A stretch of DNA of 64,000 bases from Microbacterium hydrocarbonoxydans. GTDB lineage: Bacteria; Actinomycetota; Actinomycetes; Actinomycetales; Microbacteriaceae. The position numbers were made by a program, and so were the translations under genes. Shown here piece by piece: positions 40,308-48,171 of this stretch. Positions within the stretch are counted from its first letter, which is position 1. Each line of letters starts with the position of its first letter. The stretch is from the NCBI RefSeq assembly GCF_904831005.1, contig NZ_LR882982.1:992001-1056000 (forward strand), in the 5' to 3' direction. A model generated the notes under the pieces. The model worked only from the letters and a program-made list of their open reading frames with translations, made no database searches and was not told where the DNA came from.

Positions 40308-40859
40308 GTGGCACGACGACCGGCTCCTCCTTCGGCGTCTCCGGGCGCCACGGCTCCGGGCCGAGGCGCGTCGAGCGGATCCGCGCGAACCGCCCGACCT
40401 GCTCGACGAGGCGCCTCGGTCGAGCGGCGCGTCGACGTGCGCGAGTGGGCGTCGGGCATCCGCCTGTCCGCATTCTCCGTCATCATGCTGTCGCTCGTGG
40501 TGCTGGGCGCGTGGGTGCTGGTGCCGACTCTCGGCACCTTCATCGACCAACGGCAGAAGATCGCGGCGCTCGAGCATTCCATCCAGGTCTCCGAAGACGA
40601 GATCACGGCGCTCGAGAACGAACGCGAACGCTGGAGCGATCCGGCCTACATCACGACGCAGGCCAGGGAGCGGCTCTACTACGTGAAGCCGGGCGAGGTG
40701 GTCTATCTCATCGACAACGACCTCGATCCCGCTGCGCTGCCGCAGCAGCAGGGCCCCGTCAGTGACACGCTCGAGGAGACCCCTTCGGACTGGATGCCGC
40801 AGCTGCTGCGCAGTCTGACCTCTGCCGGGCTCAGCGACACCGCCGCCGTCCCCGAGTGA
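40308..40859 (+). CDS. Septum formation initiator protein (FtsB/DivIC family)
   Basis: Single-pass cell-division protein of 183 residues. A basic, Pro/Ala/Arg-rich cytoplasmic N-terminus (about 45 residues) precedes one membrane helix (LSAFSVIMLSLVVLGAWVLV), then a coiled-coil IDQRQKIAALEHSIQVSEDEITALENERERW and the conserved YVKPGEVVYLI. The position right after eno is the hallmark of this gene. GTG 40308 follows GGAGGAG. Confidence 0.93.
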   Translation: MARRPAPPSASPGATAPGRGASSGSARTARPARRGASVERRVDVREWASGIRLSAFSVIMLSLVVLGAWVLVPTLGTFIDQRQKIAALEHSIQVSEDEITALENERERWSDPAYITTQARERLYYVKPGEVVYLIDNDLDPAALPQQQGPVSDTLEETPSDWMPQLLRSLTSAGLSDTAAVPE

Positions 40860-40908
40860 CAGGGCGCGGCGAACGCACCGCGTCGAGCATCCTCTCGGGC
40901 GGCTCCCG

Positions 40909-40914
40909 TACGCT
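40909..40914 (+). promoter_or_regulatory. -10 element of a leaderless promoter for the DUF501 gene
   Basis: TACGCT then six bases and GTG 40921. Same layout as before mfd and the AI-2E exporter gene. Confidence 0.45.
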
Positions 40915-40920
40915 GGACAC

Positions 40921-41463
40921 GTGACCACCCCGCCTTTCGCTGCCCCCACGACCGCCGAACTCGCCGTGGTGTCGGCCCAGTTGGGGCGGCCCGCGCGCGG
41001 TGTCGTCGGAATCGCGGCGCGGTGCGTGTGCGGAAATCCGACCGTCGTCGCCACCACGCCTCGCCTGCCCGACGGCACGCCTTTCCCGACCTTCTACTAT
41101 CTGACGCATCCGGCGGCGACCGCTGCGATGTCGACCCTCGAGGCGACTCAGGTCATGCCCGAGCTGGCGGCCCTGCTGACGGATGACGCCGAGGTCGCCG
41201 CCGCGTATCTCGCGGCGCACGAGGCCTACCTCGCCGATCGCGCCCAGTTCGGTGAGGTCAGCGAGATCGACGGGATCTCCGCCGGCGGCATGCCCACTCG
41301 CGTCAAGTGCCTGCACGCCCTGGCCGGACACGCCCTCGCCGCGGGTCCCGGAGTGAACCCGATCGGCGACCAGGCTCTGGCGCGTTCGTCGTGGTCGCCC
41401 GAGCGGTGCCGTTGCGAGAACCCGGGTGCAGCGGTGCGTGAGGTCGAGGACTCGTCGGCATGA
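40921..41463 (+). CDS. DUF501 domain protein
   Basis: A 180-residue protein of the actinobacterial DUF501 family, recognised by QLGRPARGVVGIAARCVCGNPTVVATTPRLPDG, PTFYYLTHPAA and PTRVKCLHALAGHALAAGPGVNPIGD. Conserved cysteines (CVCG, VKCLH, RCRC) suggest a bound metal. Function unknown, but it is conserved next to eno and the divisome gene. Its stop overlaps the protease start (ATGA). Confidence 0.93.
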   Translation: MTTPPFAAPTTAELAVVSAQLGRPARGVVGIAARCVCGNPTVVATTPRLPDGTPFPTFYYLTHPAATAAMSTLEATQVMPELAALLTDDAEVAAAYLAAHEAYLADRAQFGEVSEIDGISAGGMPTRVKCLHALAGHALAAGPGVNPIGDQALARSSWSPERCRCENPGAAVREVEDSSA

Positions 41464-42764
41464 GGCGTGCCCGGATGCTCCGTGGTGCCGTCGCGATAGC
41501 GACGGTCGTGGCATCCGTGCTGCTCCTCGGGTCGACCGCGGCTCCCACACCCACTCCGCAGCCTGTCCCCGACGATCCGGCGGATCCCGTGCGCGCGTCC
41601 GAGTACTGGCTCGACGGAGCGCGGGTCCGCGACGCGTGGCAGACGACGCGCGGCAAGGGCGTGACGATAGCGGTGATCGACACCGGGATCGCGAGTGTTC
41701 CGGGAGTCTTCGATCAGGCGGTGATCGGCGGCACGGATGTGTCGGGAACAGGGACCCCGGACGGGCGCACGCCTCTCGGCGCCATCGACGGCAACCACGG
41801 ATCCTGGGTCGCTTCTCTGGCAGCCGGCCGTGGTGCGGCGGACGGCACGGGCATGATCGGCGTCGCCCCCGAGGCGAACCTCCTGTCGATCTCGGTGGGT
41901 TTCGGCGCCGCGGCCCGGGTTCCCTTCACCGAGCAGGTCGCCAAGGGCATGCGCTGGGCCGTCGACAACGGCGCCGACATCATCAACCTCTCCTTCACGA
42001 CCAACACGCTGGACTGGGACAAGAGCTGGGACGATGCGTTCCTCTACGCCTTCGAGCATGACGTCGTGGTCGTCGTGGCTGCAGGAAACCGGGGGAGCGG
42101 AACCAACATCATCGGCGCTCCCGCGACGATTCCGGGGGTTCTCACCGTGGGGGGCGTCGACCAGACCGGGACAGCGAGTCTGGAGGCGTCGACCCAGGGC
42201 ATCACGATCGGCATCGCGGCGCCCAGCGAGGGCCTGCGCGGGGTCTCCGCAGACGGCGAGGTCGCGCGCTGGAGCGGCACGAGCGGCGCGGCGCCGATCG
42301 TGGCCGGGATCGCCGCGCTGATCAGGTCGGCGCACCCCGATCTCGATGCGGCCAACGTGATCAACCGAATCATCCGTACGGCGATCCCGGTCGAGGGAGT
42401 CACACGCACGCCGGACCCTCTCTACGGCTACGGACTCATCGACGCCGAAGCGGCGGTCACGGAGAACGTGCCGACCGTCGACTCCAACCCGATGGGGGAC
42501 CTGGCGGAGTGGGTGCGGCTCTTCCGCCGTGCGGAGTCGGAACCCCAGCCCGTGCCCACCGTCACGCCGGTCGCGGTGCCGCCGTTGCCTGCCGCCGATG
42601 CTCCCACCGAGCCCGGCTCACCGCTGCTTCCCAGCGCTGATTCACTGCGCTACGGTACCCTGCCGCTCATCGTGCTCACAGTCCCTGGTATCCTGGTAGC
42701 GCTTGGCGTCACCGCAGCTGCCCGGCGCATCCGATCGGCGCGCGCTCGCACGCCACATTCCTGA
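41460..42764 (+). CDS. Subtilisin-like serine protease (S8) with C-terminal membrane anchor
   Basis: Exported protease of 434 residues with a signal peptide (MLRGAVAIATVVASVLLLGSTA). The catalytic triad is visible: Asp in VIDTGIASV, His in DGNHGSWVASLAAG and Ser in SGTSGAAPIVAGIAAL. A Pro-rich linker and a C-terminal helix (LPLIVLTVPGILVALGVTAAA) followed by an Arg-rich tail anchor it, the layout of mycosins. No type VII secretion genes are nearby, so a mycosin role is not supported here. ATG 41460 or 41475 could be the start. Confidence 0.92.
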   Translation: MRRARMLRGAVAIATVVASVLLLGSTAAPTPTPQPVPDDPADPVRASEYWLDGARVRDAWQTTRGKGVTIAVIDTGIASVPGVFDQAVIGGTDVSGTGTPDGRTPLGAIDGNHGSWVASLAAGRGAADGTGMIGVAPEANLLSISVGFGAAARVPFTEQVAKGMRWAVDNGADIINLSFTTNTLDWDKSWDDAFLYAFEHDVVVVVAAGNRGSGTNIIGAPATIPGVLTVGGVDQTGTASLEASTQGITIGIAAPSEGLRGVSADGEVARWSGTSGAAPIVAGIAALIRSAHPDLDAANVINRIIRTAIPVEGVTRTPDPLYGYGLIDAEAAVTENVPTVDSNPMGDLAEWVRLFRRAESEPQPVPTVTPVAVPPLPAADAPTEPGSPLLPSADSLRYGTLPLIVLTVPGILVALGVTAAARRIRSARARTPHS

Positions 42765-42783
42765 CTCTAGGAGTTGTCCCTCT

Positions 42784-44274
42784 GTGCCTCAGAACAGCAC
42801 TGTGCCCAAGATTCTGATCGTCGGTGGAGGCTATGCAGGCTTCTACACGGCGTGGAAGCTGGAGAAGCACCTTCGCAAGGGTGAAGCCGACGTCACCATG
42901 GTCGACCCGCTTCCCTACATGACGTACCAGCCCTTCCTTCCGGAGGTGGCCGCGGGATCGATCGAGGCTCGCCACTCGGTGGTCGCCCACCGTCGCCATC
43001 TCAAGCGCACGAACGTGCTCACGGCCAAGGTGACGGGCATCAACCACGCCGAGAAGGTCGCGACGATCACTCCGCCCGTGGGTGAACCGTACGAGTTCGC
43101 ATACGACCAGATCGTCGTGACGGCCGGCGCCGTCTCCCGCACGTTCCCGATCCCGGGCATCGCCGACAACGCCATCGGTCTCAAGACCATCGAAGAGGCC
43201 GTCGCGATCCGCGACCGCCTGATGTCGAACTTCGACAAGGCCGCATCGCTGCCCGCAGGTCCGGAGCGCGACCGGCTGCTGTCCGTGGTCGTCGTCGGTG
43301 GCGGCTTCGCCGGCATCGAGGTGTTCGCCGAGCTGCGCTCGCTCGCCTCGTCGCTCGTGTCGAAGTACCCGCAGATCACCTTCGAAGACACGCACTTCCA
43401 CCTCATCGAGGCGATGGGGCGCATCATGCCCGAGGTCTCGCTGCAGACGAGCGAGTGGGTGCTGAAGGACCTGGCGAAGCGCGGTGCCAACGTGCACCTC
43501 GACACGCAGCTCACGAGCGCGGTCGACGGCAACGTCGAACTGTCGACCGGCGAGGTCATCCCCACCGATCTGATCGTCTGGACCGCCGGTGTCATGGCGA
43601 ACCCGACCGTGGTGCGCGGAGGCGACCTCCCGATCGAGGAGCGTGGCCGCATCCAGACCCGTGCAGACCTGCGCGTCGGCACGCCCGAGGCCTTCGTCCC
43701 CGGCGCATGGGCTGCCGGCGACGTCTCGGCAGTGCCCGACCTGTCCGGCGGCGGTGTCGGCGGCTTCTGCGTGCCCAACGCCCAGCATGCGGTGCGTCAG
43801 GCGAAGCTGCTCGCGAAGAACCTCGTCGCCGTGCTGCGGGGCGAGGACCCCAAGGAGTACTTCCACAAGAACCTCGGTGCGGTCGCGGGCCTCGGTCTGT
43901 ACAACGGTGTCTTCCAGTCCGGAAAGATCGCGCTCAAGGGCTTCGTCGCCTGGGTCGCGCACCGTGGCTACCACGGTCTCGCCATGCCCACGTGGGAGCG
44001 CAAGTTCCGCGTGGTGTGGGGCTGGTGGAACAACCTGTGGCTCGGACGCGACCTGGTGAACCTCGAGACGGTGCAGAACCCGCGCTACGTCTTCGAGGAG
44101 TTCGCGGCGCGCCCGCGTCCGGCTGCTCCCGCGACCACGGCCCCGGCTGCTCAGGCTGCCGCCGCCGACAAGGCCGCAGACGAGAAGCCTGCAGGCCAGA
44201 AGACCGGTGCCGCGAAGTCGGCGGCGCAGAAGCCCGCTGCCGAGAAGGCCACGGAGTCTGCTGCAGCCAAGTAA
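42784..44274 (+). CDS. ndh: Type II NADH dehydrogenase (NAD(P)/FAD-dependent oxidoreductase)
   Basis: Non-proton-pumping respiratory enzyme passing electrons from NADH to menaquinone. The 496-residue protein has two dinucleotide folds, ILIVGGGYAGFYTAWKLEKHL and SVVVVGGGFAGIEVFAEL, the segment IVWTAGVMANPTVVRG, and AWAAGDVSAVPDL in the FAD domain. A C-terminal region from about residue 440 is a low-complexity Ala/Pro/Lys tail (PAAPATTAPAAQAAA and on). GTG 42784 with AGGAG upstream is preferred to a longer frame that overlaps the protease gene. Confidence 0.92.
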   Translation: MPQNSTVPKILIVGGGYAGFYTAWKLEKHLRKGEADVTMVDPLPYMTYQPFLPEVAAGSIEARHSVVAHRRHLKRTNVLTAKVTGINHAEKVATITPPVGEPYEFAYDQIVVTAGAVSRTFPIPGIADNAIGLKTIEEAVAIRDRLMSNFDKAASLPAGPERDRLLSVVVVGGGFAGIEVFAELRSLASSLVSKYPQITFEDTHFHLIEAMGRIMPEVSLQTSEWVLKDLAKRGANVHLDTQLTSAVDGNVELSTGEVIPTDLIVWTAGVMANPTVVRGGDLPIEERGRIQTRADLRVGTPEAFVPGAWAAGDVSAVPDLSGGGVGGFCVPNAQHAVRQAKLLAKNLVAVLRGEDPKEYFHKNLGAVAGLGLYNGVFQSGKIALKGFVAWVAHRGYHGLAMPTWERKFRVVWGWWNNLWLGRDLVNLETVQNPRYVFEEFAARPRPAAPATTAPAAQAAAADKAADEKPAGQKTGAAKSAAQKPAAEKATESAAAK

Positions 44275-44287
44275 CGGCTCTCGACGC

Positions 44288-44316
44288 ACGCCCCGATCTC
44301 TCCGAGGTCGGGGCGT
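44288..44316 (+). terminator. Hairpin terminator after ndh
   Basis: A 9-bp stem ACGCCCCGA / TCGGGGCGT (44288-44296 with 44308-44316) with an 11-nt loop, ending TTCGTCGTCTT, 14 nt after the ndh stop. Confidence 0.75.
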
Positions 44317-44383
44317 TCGTCGTCTTCGGCCCGGGCGGATCCTCGCACCCGGCTCATAGGAGTCGTCGATACGATCGGTCGAG

Positions 44384-44478
44384 CAAGGGGAGTACTCCCG
44401 ACTGCGGTGGCGTCGTCACTACGGACATGAAGTCGTGTCCCGGCCCACCGGCCCTCTTCGGGCGGAGGAGACCTGGCG
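44384..44478 (+). ncRNA. Probable yybP-ykoY (manganese) riboswitch
   Basis: The leader contains the two conserved loops of the yybP-ykoY aptamer: GCAAGGGGAGTA at 44384-44395 and GGAGGAGACCTGGC at about 44465-44478. The closing stem GCAAGG/CCTGGC pairs with one mismatch. In between, GGTGG/CCACC (44407-44411 with 44446-44450), a hairpin GGACA/TGTCC (44424-44428 with 44437-44441) and GCCC/GGGC (44452-44455 with 44461-44464) give the expected branched fold. Known members sense Mn2+ and switch on manganese exporters. The gene after it is unrecognised. The call rests on reading the motif by eye. Confidence 0.7.
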
Positions 44479-44567
44479 TCCGTATCCACGGACAGCCGTC
44501 GACCCCTGCGCCTTCCTCATCCGGTGCTCCGATGGCTGTTCACACGCCACACGAAGGAGACCACGAC

Positions 44568-45374
44568 ATGGGAATGCTGGATCGTCTGCTGGGAATGGCC
44601 ACACAGGCCCTCGACCTCGACGGCAAGAAGGGTGACGCCCGCGCAGGTGAGCCGGCCCGGTACGCGCCGCCGGCGTCGGCGGGCGCTCGGGATCCGTACA
44701 GCCCCCCGCCTGCTGCGAGCGCGAGCACCGCTCGCGACGGTGCCTCCGCCACGTCGTCGCGAGGGACGGATGCCGATCGCGCAGCGATCGCGCGCTACGA
44801 CTACCTCCTGCAGACCGCTGACCCGCACCGTGTGGAGGAGATTCACCGCGAGGCCTTCGAGAGGCTGACCCCGGCTCAGCGCGCGCAGGTGCAGGAGCGG
44901 ATGAACGCGGAGCTGCCGCCGCACGACCGCCCACGATCGTCGTCGGCCTTCGATCTGGCGCGATCCGCCGGTCGTACAGAGGCAGCCGGCCCCGGACGCA
45001 TGCGGGGTCTGCTGTCGCGCACCCGGGGTGTGGGCGCGGCCGGGGTCGTGGGCGGCGCTGCCGTCGGCGTGCTCGGGGTCGTGGCGCTGGGAGCCGTGTC
45101 GAGTGCCGTCGCCGCACCGCTGCTCGAGCAGGCGGCGGGTCTCGGCGTCGACTTCGATGCGCTCGCGCAGGGCGTGGACCTCGAGGGGATCGCCAGCGGA
45201 CTGGGAGCCGAGGATCTCGTCTCCGGCGCAGCCGAGGGTGTGTCGGGAGCGGCTGAAGGCGTGATCGGATCGGCAGGAGAAGCCGTGACCGGCTTCGGAG
45301 AGACGGCCGGGGAGTGGGGGCAGAAGCTGGGCGACCTCGGCATCCCGGGGCTCGGCGACTTCTTCGGGCGCTGA
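44568..45374 (+). CDS. Membrane-associated protein of unknown function under a probable manganese riboswitch
   Basis: A 268-residue protein starting MGMLDRLLGMATQALDLDGKK at ATG 44568 behind GAAGGAGA. Residues 25-65 are Pro/Ala/Ser-rich and disordered-looking; residues 66-120 form a charged helical region (YDYLLQTADPHRVEEIHREAFERLTPAQRAQVQERMNAELPP); about 154-183 is one Gly/Ala-rich hydrophobic helix; the tail repeats SGAAEGVSGAAEGVIGSAGEA. Database relatives may carry the vague label 'cation-transporting ATPase', but no P-loop or P-type motif is present. The riboswitch suggests a role in manganese homeostasis or in tolerance; this is inferred. Confidence 0.8.
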   Translation: MGMLDRLLGMATQALDLDGKKGDARAGEPARYAPPASAGARDPYSPPPAASASTARDGASATSSRGTDADRAAIARYDYLLQTADPHRVEEIHREAFERLTPAQRAQVQERMNAELPPHDRPRSSSAFDLARSAGRTEAAGPGRMRGLLSRTRGVGAAGVVGGAAVGVLGVVALGAVSSAVAAPLLEQAAGLGVDFDALAQGVDLEGIASGLGAEDLVSGAAEGVSGAAEGVIGSAGEAVTGFGETAGEWGQKLGDLGIPGLGDFFGR

Positions 45375-45390
45375 GCGCTGCGCCGCCGGG

Positions 45391-45463
45391 TGCCCCCGCT
45401 GGGACTCGAACCCAGACTGAAGCGATTTTAAGTCGCCTGCCTCTGCCATTGGGCTACGGGGGC
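45391..45463 (-). tRNA. tRNA with UAA anticodon (tRNA-Leu, short variable loop)
   Basis: On the minus strand the 73-nt sequence folds into a full cloverleaf: acceptor GCCCCCG/CGGGGGC with discriminator A, anticodon stem GGCGA/TCGCT around CTTAAAA (anticodon TAA), T arm CTGGG TTCGAGT CCCAG. CCA is not encoded. The variable loop is only five bases (TCAGT), whereas leucine tRNAs normally have a long variable arm. TAA pairs with the leucine codon TTA, which is rare in this GC-rich genome. Confidence 0.93.
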
Positions 45464-45512
45464 GCGGGCCGGGCCCTGGCTCAGCGTACACGCAGAGATC
45501 CCGCCGACGCCG

Positions 45513-45518
45513 TAGGGT
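45513..45518 (+). promoter_or_regulatory. -10 element of a leaderless promoter for the deaminase/aldolase operon
   Basis: TAGGGT then six bases and the GTG at 45525, the same spacing as in the other leaderless promoters of the window. Confidence 0.45.
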
Positions 45519-45524
45519 GGGGGA

Positions 45525-46772
45525 GTGCTCGACCTCACCGCCGAACTGAGCCCTGACCGGGGACCCTCGTCCGTCGCTCCGGAGTGGCAGGACCCCTCGC
45601 GATACTGGCCCCGCCTCTCCGCCGCCACCGGTCATCTGCCTGCGCCGGTGGCGGTCATCGATCGCGAAGCCCTCCACCACAACGCGATGGACCTCCTCGT
45701 GCGTGCGGGCGGGCTTCCCATCCGCGTGGCGTCGAAGTCGGTCCGCGTCCGTGCCGTGCTGGACGCGGTCCTCGCGCTGCCCGGGTACCGCGGCATCCTC
45801 GCGTTCACCCTCGCGGAGGCGCTCTGGCTGGCCGAGACGCATGACGACATCGTGATCGGATATCCGACGGTCGATCGCGCCGGACTGGCGCAGCTGTTCG
45901 CCTCTGAGGAGGCGGCTCGTCGCATCACGCTGATGGTCGACGATCCAGTGCATCTCGACATCATCGACAGCGTCGCGCCTGCCGGCGCCCGCCCGGAGAT
46001 CAGGGTCGCGATCGATGCCGACGCCTCGTGGCGCTCTGCGGCGCTGGGACACATCGGGGTGCGGCGCTCGGCGCTGTTCACTGCGGGGGAGATCGCGGCG
46101 TTCGCCCGTCGGATCGTCCGGCGTCCCGGGTTCGCACTGGTCGGATTGCAGATGTACGAAGCGCAGATCGCCGGGCAGGGAGACGACGCCGGTCCGGATG
46201 CCCCGTTGATCCGTTTCGTGCAGTCTCGGTCCCGCGCAGAGCTCCGTGATCGGCGGGCGGCGATCGTGGCGGCGCTCGCCGACGTCGCTCCGCTGGAGTT
46301 CCTCAACGGCGGAGGAACGGGGTCGCTCGAGTTCACCGGCAGCGACGAGTCCCTCACCGAGGCCAGCGCAGGGAGTGGGCTGCTCGGCGGACACCTCTTC
46401 GACGGATACCGCTCATTCCGGCCGGCGCCCGCAGCGGCTTTCGCCTTCGACGTCGTCCGACGCCCGACCTCCGACATCGCGACGGTGCTCGGTGGCGGAT
46501 GGATAGCCTCCGGGCCCGCTCTGGCGTCCCGCCAGCCGCTTCCCGTATGGCCGCAGGGGCTGAAGACGCTTCCTCGAGAGGCGGCGGGTGAGGTGCAGAC
46601 CCCGTTGCAGGGGAAGGCGGCATCGTCTCTGGCCGTCGGTGATCGCGTCTGGTTCCGGCACTCCAAGAGCGGCGAGCCTGCCGAGCGCATCGATGCGTAT
46701 CACCTCGTCTCCGCCGGTGAGGTCATCGACGAGCTGCCCACCTACCGTGGCGAGGGAAAGGCGTTCCTGTGA
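45525..46772 (+). CDS. Amino acid deaminase/aldolase, PLP-dependent (alanine racemase-like fold)
   Basis: PLP enzyme of fold type III, 415 residues, related to D-threonine aldolase and D-serine dehydratase. The N-terminal barrel begins PAPVAVIDREALHHNAMDLL, with the probable PLP lysine in IRVASKSVRVR. FLNGGGTGSLEFT is the phosphate-binding glycine loop. The C-terminal part carries GDRVWFRHSKSGEPAERIDAYHLV. It overlaps the next gene by 4 nt (GTGA), so the pair is co-translated. The true substrate is not known. Confidence 0.88.
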   Translation: MLDLTAELSPDRGPSSVAPEWQDPSRYWPRLSAATGHLPAPVAVIDREALHHNAMDLLVRAGGLPIRVASKSVRVRAVLDAVLALPGYRGILAFTLAEALWLAETHDDIVIGYPTVDRAGLAQLFASEEAARRITLMVDDPVHLDIIDSVAPAGARPEIRVAIDADASWRSAALGHIGVRRSALFTAGEIAAFARRIVRRPGFALVGLQMYEAQIAGQGDDAGPDAPLIRFVQSRSRAELRDRRAAIVAALADVAPLEFLNGGGTGSLEFTGSDESLTEASAGSGLLGGHLFDGYRSFRPAPAAAFAFDVVRRPTSDIATVLGGGWIASGPALASRQPLPVWPQGLKTLPREAAGEVQTPLQGKAASSLAVGDRVWFRHSKSGEPAERIDAYHLVSAGEVIDELPTYRGEGKAFL

Positions 46773-48082
46773 CGAGGATCGGCGGCACGTGGCAGAACTG
46801 GGCACGGTCTGCGCAGGTCACACCGCTTCGCGTCGAGCGCCCGCGCAGCCCTGAAGGCGTGCAGCGGGCGGTCATGGCGGCTCGGGCCCATGGGCTCAGC
46901 GTCAAGGCCGTCGGGGCGGGGCACAGCTTCACGGGCATCGCCATCGCGCCGGGAGTGCTGCTCGAACTCGACGACATGCAGGGACTCGTCTCGGTCGATC
47001 CGGAGCGACGACGCGTGACTCTGCTGGCGGGAACCCGTCTGCACCGGATACCCTCGCTCCTCGCGCCGCACGGCCTCGCCATGGAGAATCTCGGAGACAT
47101 CGACCGGCAGTCGATCGCCGGTGCCATCTCGACCGGCACCCACGGAACCGGATCAGGGTTCGGCGGTCTCGCGGCGCAGGTGGTGGGCGTGACGATGGTC
47201 ACCGCCTCCGGCGACTTCCTCCGCGTCGACGACGAGAGCAACCCCGAGCTGCTGCCCGCCGTGGCACTGGGGCTCGGCGCGCTCGGAATCATCGTCGAGG
47301 TCACACTGCAGTGCGTCCCTGCCTTCGTGCTGAGTGCCGTCGACGAGCCGGCACCGCTCGCCGAGGTCCTGGCGACCTTGGACGACCGGGTGTCTGCGTC
47401 AGACCACTTCGAGTTCTACTGGTTCCCTCACACCGAGATCGCTCTGACGAAGAGTCAGAGCCGCATGCCGGAGTCGACGCGCAGACAGCCCCTGCCGGTC
47501 GTCGGCAGATGGATCGATGAGACGCTGCTGTCGAACGGCGTCTATCGGGTGGTCTGCGCGGGATCGCAGCTCGTGCCTGCGGTGACCCCGCCCTTCAACA
47601 GGTTGGCGGTGAAGCTCACGGGCGACAGGAAGTACGTCGATCGGTCGCATCGGGTTCTGACGCAGAGTCGAAACGTGCGTTTCCGTGAGATGGAGTACGC
47701 GCTCCCGGCTGCCCACGTGGTGCCGGCGTTCCGCGCGCTGCAGACGCTCATAGAGCAGCGGGGCTGGCGTATCGAGTTCCCCGTCGAGGTCCGCTTCGCG
47801 GCGGAGGACGACCGCTGGCTCTCGACCGCCCACGGCAGGGCGACGGGCTACATCGCCGTTCATCGATACTGGCGCGTGGATCCGACGATCTATTTCGAAG
47901 CGGTCGAGCAGATCATGCTCGAGCACGGAGGACGACCGCACTGGGGCAAGCTGCATACACGCGATGCCGCTCAGCTGCGCGAACTGTATCCGCGGTTCGA
48001 CGACTTCATCGCCCTGCGCGATCGACTCGATCCCGAGCGGCGGCTCAGCAACCGTTACCTCGATCGCGTGCTGGGCGCGTGA
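46769..48082 (+). CDS. FAD-linked aldonolactone/alditol oxidase (D-arabinono-1,4-lactone oxidase family)
   Basis: Oxygen-dependent flavoenzyme of 437 residues in the vanillyl-alcohol oxidase superfamily. The FAD domain shows VKAVGAGHSFTGIAIAPGVLLEL, where the histidine of GHS is the usual site of covalent flavin, and AGAISTGTHGTGSGFGGLAAQV. The C-terminal HWGK motif (RPHWGKLHT) is the catalytic site of aldonolactone oxidases. GTG start overlaps the deaminase stop. The natural substrate is uncertain: sugar lactone or polyol. Confidence 0.92.
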   Translation: MTRIGGTWQNWARSAQVTPLRVERPRSPEGVQRAVMAARAHGLSVKAVGAGHSFTGIAIAPGVLLELDDMQGLVSVDPERRRVTLLAGTRLHRIPSLLAPHGLAMENLGDIDRQSIAGAISTGTHGTGSGFGGLAAQVVGVTMVTASGDFLRVDDESNPELLPAVALGLGALGIIVEVTLQCVPAFVLSAVDEPAPLAEVLATLDDRVSASDHFEFYWFPHTEIALTKSQSRMPESTRRQPLPVVGRWIDETLLSNGVYRVVCAGSQLVPAVTPPFNRLAVKLTGDRKYVDRSHRVLTQSRNVRFREMEYALPAAHVVPAFRALQTLIEQRGWRIEFPVEVRFAAEDDRWLSTAHGRATGYIAVHRYWRVDPTIYFEAVEQIMLEHGGRPHWGKLHTRDAAQLRELYPRFDDFIALRDRLDPERRLSNRYLDRVLGA

Positions 48083-48171
48083 GAGCGCCTCTCCGACAGC
48101 GGCGGCGCACCCAGTCGGCGTGCAGACTGCGCGGATAGGATGAGACAAACACGAGGAAGGGTGGGCCTCTG

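Noticed and set aside
41460..42764. Type VII (ESX) secretion locus
   Set aside because: Only the mycosin-like protease is present; no EccA-E or Esx/WXG100 genes occur in the window.
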